Assembly (NCBI RefSeq): GCF_042648805.1
Contig: NZ_JBHRXZ010000002.1
Coordinates: 124,001-188,000, forward strand
Direction of reading: 5' to 3'
Length of the DNA: 64,000 bases
DNA from: Azomonas tarimensis
Lineage (GTDB): Bacteria > Pseudomonadota > Gammaproteobacteria > Pseudomonadales > Pseudomonadaceae
Every line of letters begins with the position of its first letter. Position 1 is the first letter of the stretch. Below the pieces are notes generated by a model. The model had not been told where the DNA came from and did not search any database. It worked only from the letters and a program-made list of their open reading frames with translations. This document shows positions 23,722 to 33,333 of the stretch, piece by piece. A program made the translations under genes and the position numbers.

Positions 23722-25908
23722 CTAAAAACCCAGATCCATCCTCACCCAGCCGGTGCGCCCCGGCTCGTTGATCCGCTCGTCACCCGGAAAGCCGAAGCCT
23801 GCGTTGCCCGCCAGGTTCAGATGTTCGCTGTAGGTCTTGTCGAGCAGGTTGTCCACACCGGCACTGAGCTTGAGCCGCCTGTTGACCCGCCAGGCGCCAT
23901 TGACCGAGAGCACGCCGAACCCGGCGCTTTGGTCGAAGTCGCGCCCGACCACCGTGCCTTCGCCTTCGGCCATACGCTTCTGCGCGGCGACCAGGCGCCA
24001 GAGGCCAGCGGTACTCCAGTCGCCGCGCTCGTAGGTCAGTCCCAGGCGTGCTTCCAGCGGCGGGATCTGCGGTAGCGCGCGGTCGTCCGAGGTGTTCTCT
24101 CCCCAGGCGAAGGCCAGGGTCGCATCGCCCTTCCAGCGCGGGGTGAAGCGATAGCTCGCCCCGGCTTCGGCGCCAGCGATGCGGGCGTCGACGTTATCGA
24201 CGACCGCACGAGTCATGCCAGGCATCACTCCGGGCACGTCGCGAAACAGAATGTAATCCTCGACCAAGCCGGCGTACGCCGATACCCAGGCCTCCAGCGG
24301 GCCCTGACGGTACTGCAGGCCCACGTCGAGTTGCGTGGTCTTCTCGGGTCTGACCGACCCGAAGGGCAACTCGCTGCCGACCGGGCCAGGATTGCTGACG
24401 AATAGCTCCCAGTAGTCGGGAAAGCGTTCGGCATGACCAAGACCAGCGTACCAGGTGGCCGGCAGCTGGGTCAGATCCTGTTCGTAACGCAGGAAGCCAC
24501 TGTAGAGCCGGCCTTGGCGAGTCTTGCCGGCGCCGGGGTTCGCCCAGTCCTGCGTGATCGGCATCCCCATCATGTTCTTCAGGGTCGGATGATGGCTGCT
24601 GAAATAGGCGCGCTCGTCGGTCGCCTCGGCGCGATCCAGGCGCAGGCCGCCGATCAGCCGCTGTTCGTGATCGAGCTTCCAGGTGGCTTCGCCGAACACT
24701 CCAAAGTTATGCATGCGGGCATCTGCCACCCAGGGCAGTTCAGTTCCGGCGGCAAGCGTAGTCATCTGGTTGACCGGCAACGCAGGGTTCATCGACTTGC
24801 GATGTTCGCTACGCTGGGCATCCACGCCCGCCTTCACTTCCACCTCGCTCCAGCGCCAGGTGCCGATCAGCCGGCCGCCCAGGGTGCGGCGGTCGACCCG
24901 GGAAAAGGTCTCGCCCGGCATCATGGCGCTTGGCCTGAAGTCGCGCAGACGGAAGTTGTCCATGATGTGGTCGGCGTAGTTGTAGTAGACCTGCGCCTCG
25001 ATCCCGTGGAAGGTCTCGCCGATGTAGAATTTTTCGAAGCGCAGCGACGCACTGTTGCGCTCGAACTGCGAGCCGTCCATGCCGCGGCCGGCATAGCGCG
25101 CCTCGCCGTCACCTCGCCCCAGCGTCAACTCCAGCAACGTGCCGGCATCGGGCGCCCAGCCGAGCACGGCCTCGCTGTTCCACTTGTGAAAGCGCGACGG
25201 CACGGTCTGGTTGTCGCCATCCCGGTAGTCGTCCGACTGGGAGCTGTTTGCCAGTAGCCGCGCGTAGCCTTGCTCAGCGCCGGCGGCGACGTCGATGCGT
25301 CGATCGAAACGCCCGTTGGATCCGGCCAGCAGCGTCGTATCCAGGCGCCATTCCGGTTTCTCGAATCGCTCGGGCTCGCGATCAAAGCGAACCGTGGCGG
25401 CCGACGCACCAGGCCCCCAGAGCACGGTCTGGGGGCCCTTGATGACGGTCAACCGGTCATAGGTTTCCGGGCTGATGTAGGAGCTGGGCGAGTCCATGCG
25501 ACTGGGGCATGCGCCAAGCATTTCGCCGCCGTTGTTGAGCAGGCGGATGCGCGAGCCGAACATGCCGCGAAACGCCGGATCACCATTCACGCCGCCGTTA
25601 CGTACGGCAGAAAAGCCGGGAATGGTTTTCAGGTAATCCGCACCGTCGCTGGCCGGCACTGGCTGGCGTGGCGTTTTCGGGTTGGTCTCGACGGTCACCG
25701 GGGCGTGGAGCGCCGTGCTGGTGATCACCAGCGGCGGCAGCTCGACGGCATCCTCGCTCAGCGCGAAGGCGGAGGCGGAAGCGGAGGGTACCAGTAGGCC
25801 AAGCAGCCCGGCGCAGGCGCAGGCGCTGAGAGGTCGCAAGGGAAGGTGCGGCAGCTGGCCGCGACGCAGGCGAAAGCGCGCCTGCGCAGTGCAAGAATGG
25901 ACAGTCAT
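23722..25908 (-). CDS. oprC: TonB-dependent copper receptor OprC/NosA
   Basis: This 728-residue outer-membrane protein has a signal region ending near ASAFA, a TonB-box/plug domain (about 55-190) and a 22-strand barrel ending in aromatic F (WVRMDLGF). The plug carries GACPSRMD, with Cys134 and Met138 spaced as in OprC's CxxxM copper site. OprC binds and imports copper, and NosA in P. stutzeri serves copper supply to nitrous oxide reductase. The ATG at 25908 is preferred to a GTG at 25920. It is likely copper-repressed. A DUF2946 gene precedes it on the same strand. Confidence 0.92.
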   Translation of the reverse strand: MTVHSCTAQARFRLRRGQLPHLPLRPLSACACAGLLGLLVPSASASAFALSEDAVELPPLVITSTALHAPVTVETNPKTPRQPVPASDGADYLKTIPGFSAVRNGGVNGDPAFRGMFGSRIRLLNNGGEMLGACPSRMDSPSSYISPETYDRLTVIKGPQTVLWGPGASAATVRFDREPERFEKPEWRLDTTLLAGSNGRFDRRIDVAAGAEQGYARLLANSSQSDDYRDGDNQTVPSRFHKWNSEAVLGWAPDAGTLLELTLGRGDGEARYAGRGMDGSQFERNSASLRFEKFYIGETFHGIEAQVYYNYADHIMDNFRLRDFRPSAMMPGETFSRVDRRTLGGRLIGTWRWSEVEVKAGVDAQRSEHRKSMNPALPVNQMTTLAAGTELPWVADARMHNFGVFGEATWKLDHEQRLIGGLRLDRAEATDERAYFSSHHPTLKNMMGMPITQDWANPGAGKTRQGRLYSGFLRYEQDLTQLPATWYAGLGHAERFPDYWELFVSNPGPVGSELPFGSVRPEKTTQLDVGLQYRQGPLEAWVSAYAGLVEDYILFRDVPGVMPGMTRAVVDNVDARIAGAEAGASYRFTPRWKGDATLAFAWGENTSDDRALPQIPPLEARLGLTYERGDWSTAGLWRLVAAQKRMAEGEGTVVGRDFDQSAGFGVLSVNGAWRVNRRLKLSAGVDNLLDKTYSEHLNLAGNAGFGFPGDERINEPGRTGWVRMDLGF

Positions 25909-25977
25909 GGTCAGATCCACGCAATCTACGAACGAGTGCCCGGCGGACGGGTACCACCAGGCGCTGGGTGTGTCCGA

Positions 25978-26349
25978 TCAGGCGTGGATCGAGGGTGGCC
26001 CGCGGGCCCGCAGACGGTAACTGGGCTCCCGGAACTGCCCCTGCTCGGGCGAAGGGATCAGGCGCGAGACAGGGGCAGGTAAGGGCACCGGCCAGGCGGG
26101 CCGCGATGCGAGCGCCGGGTTCTGTGCCAACAGGTCGCAATAGCCGCACTGCTCGAGATGATGGACCCAGGCAGGCGGGCCCTGGTGAACACCCTCTGCG
26201 CCCACGCCGCAGTGCAGCGCCGAGAGGTCGATCTGGGCCAGCGCAACGCTGTCGAGGGCACGGAGCTGCGAATACAACGGGCCGGCAAGAGCCATGAGCA
26301 TGGCGAAAAGGCCAAGCCAGGCTGCCAGTCGTTTGTAACGGCGGATCAC
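25978..26349 (-). CDS. DUF2946-like small exported protein
   Basis: This is about 123 residues from a GTG at 26349. It has a positively charged start and one hydrophobic helix (AAWLGLFAMLMALAGPLY) that reads as a signal or anchor. It then has LHCGVG and HLEQCGYCDLL, the His/Cys pairs typical of DUF2946. Genes of this family often sit next to copper receptors and may bind copper in the periplasm; that is inference. The GTG has GGAG ten bases upstream; a longer frame reaches 26433 without a better signal. It is 69 bases upstream of oprC and matches PA3791 in position. Confidence 0.7.
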   Translation of the reverse strand: MIRRYKRLAAWLGLFAMLMALAGPLYSQLRALDSVALAQIDLSALHCGVGAEGVHQGPPAWVHHLEQCGYCDLLAQNPALASRPAWPVPLPAPVSRLIPSPEQGQFREPSYRLRARGPPSIHA

Positions 26350-26616
26350 AGGCCATCTGCTCCCACACCGGCAGGCTGCCGGCTCGTTGCGCGGCAGTTT
26401 AACGCGAAACAGGGGTTTGTGAAGGCGACACAAGGCCGCGCAACAGGTTGAATCAAAGCTCTCGAATGGCGCAATTTTTCGTCGAAAAACCCAGCTTGCA
26501 AGTCGTTTCTGCCAATTTCAAAAGAAAGGTTGATAGAAAATAAAACAAACCGCTAAATGTCCGCCATCCACTCTTGTTTCGGCATCTCAACACCTGCCAA
26601 CGCGAAGGAGCCCACC

Positions 26617-28290
26617 ATGGCAATGCTCAGAGATCCCTCCGCCAAGTACCGCTCGTTCACCCCAATTGCGCTGCCTGACCGCACCTGGCCAAACAAGGTG
26701 ATCGACAAGGCGCCGATCTGGCTCAGCTCCGATCTGCGCGACGGCAACCAGTCGCTGATCGAGCCGATGGATGCGGAGAAGAAGCTGCGCTTCTTCCAGA
26801 TCCTGGTGCAGGTCGGGGTGAAGCAGATCGAGGTGGGCTTCCCCTCGGCTTCGCAAACCGACTTCGACTTCGTGCGCACCCTGATCGAGGACGGTCACAT
26901 CCCCGACGACGTGACCATCCAGGTGCTGACCCAGGCCCGCGAGGACCTGATCACCCGCACCTTCGAATCGCTCAAGGGGGCCAAGCAGGCCATCGTCCAC
27001 TACTACAACGCCACCGCGCCGAGCTTCCGCCGCATCGTCTTCAATCAGGACAAGGCGGGTGTGGTCGGCATCGCCGTGAACGCCGGCAGGATCATCAAGC
27101 GCCTGGCTGAACAGAACCCGGAGACCGACTGGCGCTTCGAGTACTCGCCGGAAATCTTCAGCTCTACCGAACCGGAGTTTTCCGTCGAGGTGTGCAACGC
27201 GGTGGTCGAGGTGTTCCAGCCGACACCTGAACAGAAGCTGATCCTCAACCTGCCGGCCACCGTCGAGGCCGCCACGCCGAACATCTACGCCGATCAGATC
27301 GAGTACTTTTGCCGCCACGTTGACCGCCGCGACAGCGTGCTGGTCAGCCTGCATACCCACAACGACCGCGGCACCGGCGTGGCAGCCACCGAGTTGGGGC
27401 TGATGGCCGGTGCCGATCGGGTGGAAGGCTGCCTGTTCGGCAACGGCGAGCGCACCGGCAACGTGGATCTGGTGACCCTGGCGCTGAACCTCTACACCCA
27501 GGGCGTCGACCCCGAACTGGATTTCTCCGACATCGACGGCGTGCGCAAGGTGGTGGAGGAATGCAACAGCTTGCCGGTACACCCGCGGCATCCCTATGTG
27601 GGCGACCTGGTGCACACCGCCTTCTCCGGCTCCCATCAGGATGCGATTCGCAAGGGTTTTGCCCGGCAAGACCCGAACGGCGTCTGGGAGGTCCCCTACC
27701 TGCCCATCGACCCGGCCGATATCGGCCGCAGCTATGAGGCGGTGATCAGGGTGAACAGCCAGTCCGGCAAGGGCGGCATCACCTTTTTGCTGGAGCAGGA
27801 ATACGGTCTCACCCTGCCGCGTCGCCTGCAGATCGAGTTCAGCCAGGTGGTGCAGAAGGAAACCGACCGTCACGGGCTGGAAATGACGGCCGGGCAGATC
27901 CACGCGCTGCTGCGCCGCGAATACCTCGATGCGAATGCGCCCTACGGCTTCAAGGGGCATCGCCTGCACGAGGAAAACGGCACCTGCGCGGTGAATGTCG
28001 AGGTACTCGACCAGGGTGAGGCGCGCCATTGGCAGGGCATCGGCAAGGGGCCGCTCGAAGCGCTGGTGGCCGGCCTGCCCGTGGCCGTGGAAATCATGGA
28101 CTATCATGAGCACGCCATCGGCGGCGGGACCAACGCCCAGGCCGCGGCCTACGTGGAACTGCGGGTCGAGGGAGGCCGTGCGCTGTACGGCATCGGCATC
28201 GACGAGAACATTACCACCGCCAGCTTCCGCGCCCTGTTCAGCGCCCTGAACCGGGCACTGCAGGACAGCGCCGACCGCGCCGCGGCCTGA
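26617..28290 (+). CDS. leuA: 2-isopropylmalate synthase
   Basis: This 557-residue enzyme condenses 2-oxoisovalerate with acetyl-CoA, the first committed step to leucine. The metal-site motif LRDGNQSL and [12 protein letters not shown] are present. The length and DRTWPNKVI start place it in the LeuA type 2 (longer, yeast-like) group that Pseudomonas uses. The C-terminal regulatory domain (leucine feedback) is complete. The ATG at 26617 has AAGGAG six bases upstream. I examined the 267-base leader and saw no convincing leucine attenuator peptide. Confidence 0.95.
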   Translation: MAMLRDPSAKYRSFTPIALPDRTWPNKVIDKAPIWLSSDLRDGNQSLIEPMDAEKKLRFFQILVQVGVKQIEVGFPSASQTDFDFVRTLIEDGHIPDDVTIQVLTQAREDLITRTFESLKGAKQAIVHYYNATAPSFRRIVFNQDKAGVVGIAVNAGRIIKRLAEQNPETDWRFEYSPEIFSSTEPEFSVEVCNAVVEVFQPTPEQKLILNLPATVEAATPNIYADQIEYFCRHVDRRDSVLVSLHTHNDRGTGVAATELGLMAGADRVEGCLFGNGERTGNVDLVTLALNLYTQGVDPELDFSDIDGVRKVVEECNSLPVHPRHPYVGDLVHTAFSGSHQDAIRKGFARQDPNGVWEVPYLPIDPADIGRSYEAVIRVNSQSGKGGITFLLEQEYGLTLPRRLQIEFSQVVQKETDRHGLEMTAGQIHALLRREYLDANAPYGFKGHRLHEENGTCAVNVEVLDQGEARHWQGIGKGPLEALVAGLPVAVEIMDYHEHAIGGGTNAQAAAYVELRVEGGRALYGIGIDENITTASFRALFSALNRALQDSADRAAA

Positions 28291-28328
28291 CCTGCTGCTG
28301 AACCTCGTGCTACCGGTACAAGGACCGA

Positions 28329-29573
28329 CTAGGCGTAGCGCAAGGCTTCGGCGGGCTGGGTCTGGGCGGCACGCCAGGCTGGATAAAGGGTCGCCAGGAA
28401 ACTCAGGACCAGCGCGCTGACCACAACTGTTCCCACATCCGACCACTGCAGCTCTGAAGGAAGCGAACTGATCACGTAGACATCCGCCGAGAACAGGTGC
28501 TGACCCGAGAGCCGCTCCAGCCAGCCCACCAGTTCGCTCACGTTCAACGCCGCCACCACTCCAAGCGACGCGCCGATGAGCGTACCGCTGAAACCGATGA
28601 TGCAGCCCTGCACCATGAAGATCGCCATGACCTGCCCCGGCGTTGCCCCGAGCGTGCGCAGGATGGCGATGTCGGTGCGCTTGTCCGCCACCACCATGAT
28701 CAGCGTGGCGATGATGTTAAACGCGGCAACCGCCACGATCAGCATCAGCAACAGGCCGATCATGGTCTTTTCCATCTGCATTGCACTGAACAGGCTGCCC
28801 TGGGTTCGCGACCAGTCTTCGGCCTGGTAATTGCTGCCCAGCTCCGCGGAGAGCTGCGCCGCGAACAGAGGCGCACGGTAGAGATCCGCCAGCGCCAGCC
28901 GGACGCCCTGCACCTGCTCGGGGTCCCAGCGCTGCATGGTCGCGGCATCGCTGCGGTGGATCATCGCCAGGCTGCCGTCAAGCTCGGCGCCGACGCGAAA
29001 GATCCCGGCTACCGTGAGCCTGTGCATGCGTGGCGTGACACCGGCTGGAGTATCGCTGGACTCGGGCACGATCAGCGTCAGCCGATCTCCCACCGAAAGC
29101 CCGAATCGCCAGGCTGTGGCCTGGCCGACGATGACCCCGAAGTCACCAGGGCGCAGATCCTCGAGCCGGCCGACCATCATGCTCTCGGCCAGCGTGGAAA
29201 CTCCGGGTTCCAGTAGCGGATCGATACCGCTGATCTGGATCGGCTGCATCTCGCCACGGTGCGAAAACATGCCCTCCAGTTGGGTCAGCGGCGCGCTGGC
29301 CAGCACCTCCGGATGAGACAATACGCGCTGCGCCACCGCCGGCCAGTCGGTCATCGGCTCGGCAGAAGACACCACCGCGTGCGGCACCAGCCCAAGGATC
29401 CGCGAGCTCATTTCGCGCTGGAAACCGTTCATCACCGACAGCACGATGATCAGCGCCATGACCCCAAGGGTCAGACCGATCATCGAGGTCAGGGAAATGA
29501 AGGAGATGTACTGGCTGCGCTTTTTCGCCCGGGTGTAGCGGCTGCCGATGAACAGCGTGAGCGGCCGGAACAT
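28329..29573 (-). CDS. lolE: Lipoprotein-releasing permease LolE
   Basis: This 414-residue inner-membrane protein of the FtsX/MacB-like family has an N-terminal helix (about 20-45), a large periplasmic domain, and three C-terminal helices (about 265-390). The conserved [17 protein letters not shown] cytoplasmic loop is present. With LolC and LolD it extracts lipoproteins from the inner membrane for LolA. It is about 50% similar by eye to the other permease at 30267. It is third in the operon lolC-lolD-lolE; its start overlaps the lolD stop. The C/E assignment follows gene order. Confidence 0.92.
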   Translation of the reverse strand: MFRPLTLFIGSRYTRAKKRSQYISFISLTSMIGLTLGVMALIIVLSVMNGFQREMSSRILGLVPHAVVSSAEPMTDWPAVAQRVLSHPEVLASAPLTQLEGMFSHRGEMQPIQISGIDPLLEPGVSTLAESMMVGRLEDLRPGDFGVIVGQATAWRFGLSVGDRLTLIVPESSDTPAGVTPRMHRLTVAGIFRVGAELDGSLAMIHRSDAATMQRWDPEQVQGVRLALADLYRAPLFAAQLSAELGSNYQAEDWSRTQGSLFSAMQMEKTMIGLLLMLIVAVAAFNIIATLIMVVADKRTDIAILRTLGATPGQVMAIFMVQGCIIGFSGTLIGASLGVVAALNVSELVGWLERLSGQHLFSADVYVISSLPSELQWSDVGTVVVSALVLSFLATLYPAWRAAQTQPAEALRYA

Positions 29574-30274
29574 CAGGCAGCCACCAGCCGGCCGTCTTCC
29601 AGGCGCCAGATGCGGTCCATCTGGGCGGCCAGTTGCGGATCGTGGGTCACGACCAGAAATGCCGTCCCCATCGAGCGACTCAGCTCCTGCATCAGCTCCT
29701 GTATGCCCTGAGCGGTGTGATGGTCAAGGTTGCCAGTCGGCTCATCCAGCAGGACCAGCGCCGGGCGGTTGGCCAACGCACGGGCGATGGCGACCCGCTG
29801 GCGCTCGCCGCCAGAAAGCTCCGCCGGCTTGTGGTGCAGGCGATGCCCGAGCCCTACCCGCTCCAGCAGTTCGGTCGCCTGACGGCGAGCCTCGGGGATA
29901 GGAGTGCGCCCGATCAGCAGCGGCATGCAGACGTTCTCCAGCGCGCTGAACTCCGGCAGCAAGTGATGGAACTGGTAGACGAAACCCAGCGCCCGATTGC
30001 GCAGCAGCCCCCGCTCCTTTTCACCCAGCGCCGAGAGCTCCTCACCGGCCAGCCAGACGCTTCCCTCGCTGGGGGTATCGAGCCCGCCCAAGAGGTTCAG
30101 CAGGGTGCTCTTGCCGGAGCCCGAGGTACCCACGATGGCAACCCGATCGCCGGGGAAGAGTTCGAGTTCGAGGCCCCCGAGCACCCGAACCTGCTGCGGG
30201 CCCTCTTCGTAGCTCTTGCCCAGATTGCTGCAGCGCAGCACCGCGCGGGAATCGTTCATCGGCTGTTCACTCAT
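29573..30274 (-). CDS. lolD: Lipoprotein-releasing ABC ATPase LolD
   Basis: This 233-residue ATPase has Walker [13 protein letters not shown], signature [15 protein letters not shown], Walker [14 protein letters not shown] and VTHD switch. These are standard for the LolD/MacB branch. It powers transfer of mature lipoproteins from LolCE to the chaperone LolA. It overlaps lolC at its start by eight bases and lolE at its end by one. Cytoplasmic face of the inner membrane. Essential in most Gram-negatives. Confidence 0.95.
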   Translation of the reverse strand: MSEQPMNDSRAVLRCSNLGKSYEEGPQQVRVLGGLELELFPGDRVAIVGTSGSGKSTLLNLLGGLDTPSEGSVWLAGEELSALGEKERGLLRNRALGFVYQFHHLLPEFSALENVCMPLLIGRTPIPEARRQATELLERVGLGHRLHHKPAELSGGERQRVAIARALANRPALVLLDEPTGNLDHHTAQGIQELMQELSRSMGTAFLVVTHDPQLAAQMDRIWRLEDGRLVAA

Positions 30275-31514
30275 AACGTAGGGCCTCCGCCGGCTGGACT
30301 CGGGCCGCCCGCCAGGCGGGATAGAGCGTGGCGAAAAAGCTCAGCAGCAGTGCCGAGAGGCAGACCAGCAGCACGTCGTCGACCATCAGCCGCGACGGCA
30401 GATAATCGATGAAATAGACATCGGCACTGAGAAACTGATGACCGAGCAGACGCTCCAGCGCAGCGACCCCGCGACTGACATTCAGCGCGGCGACCACGCC
30501 CAGCGCCCCGCCGATCAGCGTTCCCACCACGCCGATCACCGTCCCCTGGACCATGAAGATACCCATCACCTGCCCAGGCGTGGCTCCCAGGGTACGCAGG
30601 ATGGCGATGTCGCCGCGCTTGTCGGTCACCACCATCACCAGGGTGGAGATGATGTTGAACGCGGCGACCGCTACGATCAGCAAGAGAAGCAGGCCGATCA
30701 TGGTCTTTTCCATGCGGATCGCCTGATAGAGATTACCGTGGCTGCGCGTCCAGTCCCGGGCGAAATAAGTGTCGCCCAGCTCGACCGCCAGGTCGCGAGC
30801 GATGCGGGGCGCCTGGAACAGATCGTCCAGGCGCAGACGCAGCCCTTGAACCTGGTCGACACGCCAGCGCTGCAGCCTGGCCAGGTCCTGGACGTGCGCT
30901 ACCGCCACGAAGCCGTCGATCTCACCGGCGCCGACATGGAAAATACCCTGCACGGTGAACCGCTTCATCCGCGGGAACATGCCAGCCGGCGTCACTATGA
31001 CCTCAGGCGCGACGAAGGTGACCAGATCCCCTACCCCGACGCCCAGCGCACGAGCGGCACGGTCGCCGATGAGGATGCCGAACGCACCGGGCTCCAGCGC
31101 CTCGAGGTTACCCTCGATGAAGTAATCGTCGATGATCGATACCGATCGCTCGGCCTCCGGGTCGATCGCGTTGACCAGGGTCTTCTGTACCGCTCCCTGG
31201 TAGGTCAACAGCCCCTGTGCCTGGATGAAAGGTGCCGTGACCGACACCTCGGGGTGCTGCTCCAGGCGGGCCGCCAGCGCTGGCCAGTCGTCGATGGGCG
31301 TGGGGCTCTGCACCGTGGCGTGCGGAATCATCCCCAGGACGCGGGTACGCATCTCATGGTCGAATCCGTTCATGACCGAGAGCACCAGAATCATCACCGA
31401 CACGCCCAGCGCCAACCCGATCATCGAAGTGAGCGAGATGAAGGAGACGAAAAGCGTTCGGCGTCTGGCTTGTGTGTAACGCGTCCCGATGAAGACAGAC
31501 AAGGGTCTGAACAT
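30267..31514 (-). CDS. lolC: Lipoprotein-releasing permease LolC
   Basis: This 415-residue permease begins at [13 protein letters not shown] and has the same four-helix topology and the [19 protein letters not shown] loop as lolE. In E. coli the LolC periplasmic domain contributes the Hook that recruits LolA. First gene of the operon, divergent from the PilZ gene with 95 bases between. The longer frame (to 31799) runs through the PilZ gene antisense and is rejected. Its ribosome binding site is weak. Confidence 0.93.
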   Translation of the reverse strand: MFRPLSVFIGTRYTQARRRTLFVSFISLTSMIGLALGVSVMILVLSVMNGFDHEMRTRVLGMIPHATVQSPTPIDDWPALAARLEQHPEVSVTAPFIQAQGLLTYQGAVQKTLVNAIDPEAERSVSIIDDYFIEGNLEALEPGAFGILIGDRAARALGVGVGDLVTFVAPEVIVTPAGMFPRMKRFTVQGIFHVGAGEIDGFVAVAHVQDLARLQRWRVDQVQGLRLRLDDLFQAPRIARDLAVELGDTYFARDWTRSHGNLYQAIRMEKTMIGLLLLLIVAVAAFNIISTLVMVVTDKRGDIAILRTLGATPGQVMGIFMVQGTVIGVVGTLIGGALGVVAALNVSRGVAALERLLGHQFLSADVYFIDYLPSRLMVDDVLLVCLSALLLSFFATLYPAWRAARVQPAEALRYE

Positions 31515-31609
31515 AGAGAGAAAATGATTCTGGGGAATGAGAGATGGCAAGCGGCCGGCACCTGCCCAGGCTGATACACTCAGGCCATCACGTCTGTTTA
31601 CCCGCCGCC

Positions 31610-32170
31610 ATGATGACCGAAGCGCTTGAAGAACGCCGCGAATACTATCGCATCGACGACCGGATCGCACTGGAAATCCTGCCCGCGGACAGCCCCGCGG
31701 CCGCGCCCTCTCCGTTGTTTGCCCTGCTCGCCGAACTCCATCAGCTCGAAGCCGAAGCGCAGCCCCTGCTACGCCAGCTGGGCGATCGCAACCGCACATT
31801 GGCCAATTACCTCAAGCTGCAGAACAGGCGCATCGACCTGCTTGGCCAGGCCCTGGCCCAGGAGCTCCTGCATGATGTCGGCACACCCCAGCCGGTGATC
31901 CTGTCCGAAGGAGGGCTGCGCTTCGACCACGGCCAGGCGCTGGAGCCAGGCCGAGGCCTGGTGCTGAAGATGGTCCTGCTGCCCCAGGCCCTGGGACTGC
32001 AGATCAAGGCAAGGGTGCTCTACTGCAACGCTCGTGACGATGGCCAGTTCGACATAGGCACTGAGTTCGAGGAGCTGAGCGACCCCCAGCGTCAGTTGCT
32101 CGCCCGCCATATCCTGCAGAAACAGGCGCTGGAACGCCGCCTGGCCCGCAATTCACCCCAAGGAGCCTGA
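31610..32170 (+). CDS. PilZ-domain protein with degenerate second motif
   Basis: This 186-residue protein has ERREYYRIDDRIAL at residues 8-21. It contains the RxxxR motif (R10, R14) that PilZ domains use for c-di-GMP. The second motif, normally [DN]xSxxG, reads ILSEGG, so the serine and glycine remain but the Asp/Asn is lost; binding may be weakened. A helical insert (about 35-85) separates the two, as in the longer Pseudomonas PilZ proteins (PA2989-like). The start is ATG-ATG at 31610/31613. A small exported protein follows three bases later. Confidence 0.82.
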   Translation: MMTEALEERREYYRIDDRIALEILPADSPAAAPSPLFALLAELHQLEAEAQPLLRQLGDRNRTLANYLKLQNRRIDLLGQALAQELLHDVGTPQPVILSEGGLRFDHGQALEPGRGLVLKMVLLPQALGLQIKARVLYCNARDDGQFDIGTEFEELSDPQRQLLARHILQKQALERRLARNSPQGA

Positions 32171-32173
32171 CCC

Positions 32174-32467
32174 ATGGCGCGACACACGCTGCTGCTCGGC
32201 CTATGCCTGCTGCTGAGTCCGCTGCTGCATGCCGAACAGATCCATATCCCCGTCGGCCAGCAGGCCTCCAGCGACCTCACCCTGCCGCAGCGGGGCGATA
32301 GCCAGCGCGCGGTGCTCGAAACCTTCGGCCTGGCCGACCGGGAGCATCCACCCGTAGGGGAGCCGCCCATCAGCCGCTGGGATTACCGCACCTTTTCCGT
32401 GTATTTCGAGCACGACCGGGTAGTCAACAGCGTGGCGCACCATCAGCCACACCTGGCCAACCCATGA
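32174..32467 (+). CDS. Small exported protein of unknown function, 97 aa
   Basis: It has a clear signal peptide (MARHTLLLGLCLLLSPLLHA) and a mature part of about 77 residues. That part contains QRGDSQRAVLETFG and WDYRTFSVYFEHDRVVNSV. Its fold suggests a short SmpA/OmlA-like or outer-membrane-assembly type beta protein, but I would not name it. It begins 3 bases after the PilZ gene and overlaps the phosphodiesterase gene by four (ATGA). The three are almost certainly one transcript. Confidence 0.78.
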   Translation: MARHTLLLGLCLLLSPLLHAEQIHIPVGQQASSDLTLPQRGDSQRAVLETFGLADREHPPVGEPPISRWDYRTFSVYFEHDRVVNSVAHHQPHLANP

Positions 32468-33183
32468 CCCGGCTCTACGGTCATCGCGGGGCGCGAGGCG
32501 AAGTCCCCGAGAACACCCTGGCCAGTTTCCAGTATTGCCTGGAGCAGGGGGTGCGCCGCTGTGAGCTGGACCTGCACCTCTCCCGCGACGGCGAGCTGAT
32601 GGTGATCCATGATCCGACCCTGGAGCGGACCACCGGAGTGCCCGGCAAGGTCGGCGACTGGGATGCCGATGCCCTGGTCGCCCTGGATGCCAGAGCTGCG
32701 GGCCCGGCGTGGCCAGCCCCCTGCCCTGTTCCCCGGCTCGACGAGCTATTCCAGCGATGTGACTTCAAGCACTGGCAACTGGAGGTCAAAAGCGCCTCGC
32801 GCACGCGTGCAAGGGCCACCGTACTCAAGATCCTGGAGTGCGTTCGCACCCATGGGCTGAGCGAGCGGGTCACGGTCACCAGTAGCTCGGCCCAGGTGCT
32901 GAAGGCGCTCAGCGAGCTGACGCCGGAGCTTGCCTGCGGTCTCGTCGCCGAACGCTGGGAGGGTGCGCTGGAACGGGCTGCGGCTCATGGCTGCCATCTG
33001 CTGGCATTGAAGAAAAGCCTGTGCACCAGGGAGAACCTGGCCGCCGCCCAGGCGCAAGGCCTGCACGTGTCGGTATGGACGGTGAACAGCGAATCCGAAT
33101 GGCGGGCACTTGCGGCGATGGGCGTGGACAGCCTGATCACCGACTACCCCAGCCGCGCGCGCCAGGTGCTGGACCCGCAGTGA
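32464..33183 (+). CDS. Glycerophosphodiester phosphodiesterase (UgpQ-like)
   Basis: This 239-residue enzyme hydrolyses glycerophosphodiesters to glycerol-3-phosphate and an alcohol. The GDPD motifs are intact: YGHRGARGEVPENTLASF with catalytic His and Arg, then CELDLHLSRDGELMVIHD with the metal-binding Glu/Asp and second catalytic His. It ends with VWTVNSESE and GVDSLITDYP. There is no signal peptide, so it is the cytoplasmic UgpQ type rather than periplasmic GlpQ. Matches PA2990 in location. Confidence 0.92.
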   Translation: MTRLYGHRGARGEVPENTLASFQYCLEQGVRRCELDLHLSRDGELMVIHDPTLERTTGVPGKVGDWDADALVALDARAAGPAWPAPCPVPRLDELFQRCDFKHWQLEVKSASRTRARATVLKILECVRTHGLSERVTVTSSSAQVLKALSELTPELACGLVAERWEGALERAAAHGCHLLALKKSLCTRENLAAAQAQGLHVSVWTVNSESEWRALAAMGVDSLITDYPSRARQVLDPQ

Positions 33184-33333
33184 AACATCGCGCATCGCGA
33201 TGTGACCGGCAGCGCACCCAGGGAGTGGCCGCCGGCATGCCTGCCTAGAAACTCTCCCGATTCGGCCAGCGCCAGGCTGCCGAATCCGCGAAGAAGTCGT
33301 CCCCGCCCGCCTCAGGCCAGCGGGCGGAGCCGC

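Noticed and set aside
26587..28446. 619-codon open frame antisense to leuA
   Set aside because: A shadow of a GC-rich coding gene; its His/Val/Gly-rich composition has no domain, and leuA is certain.
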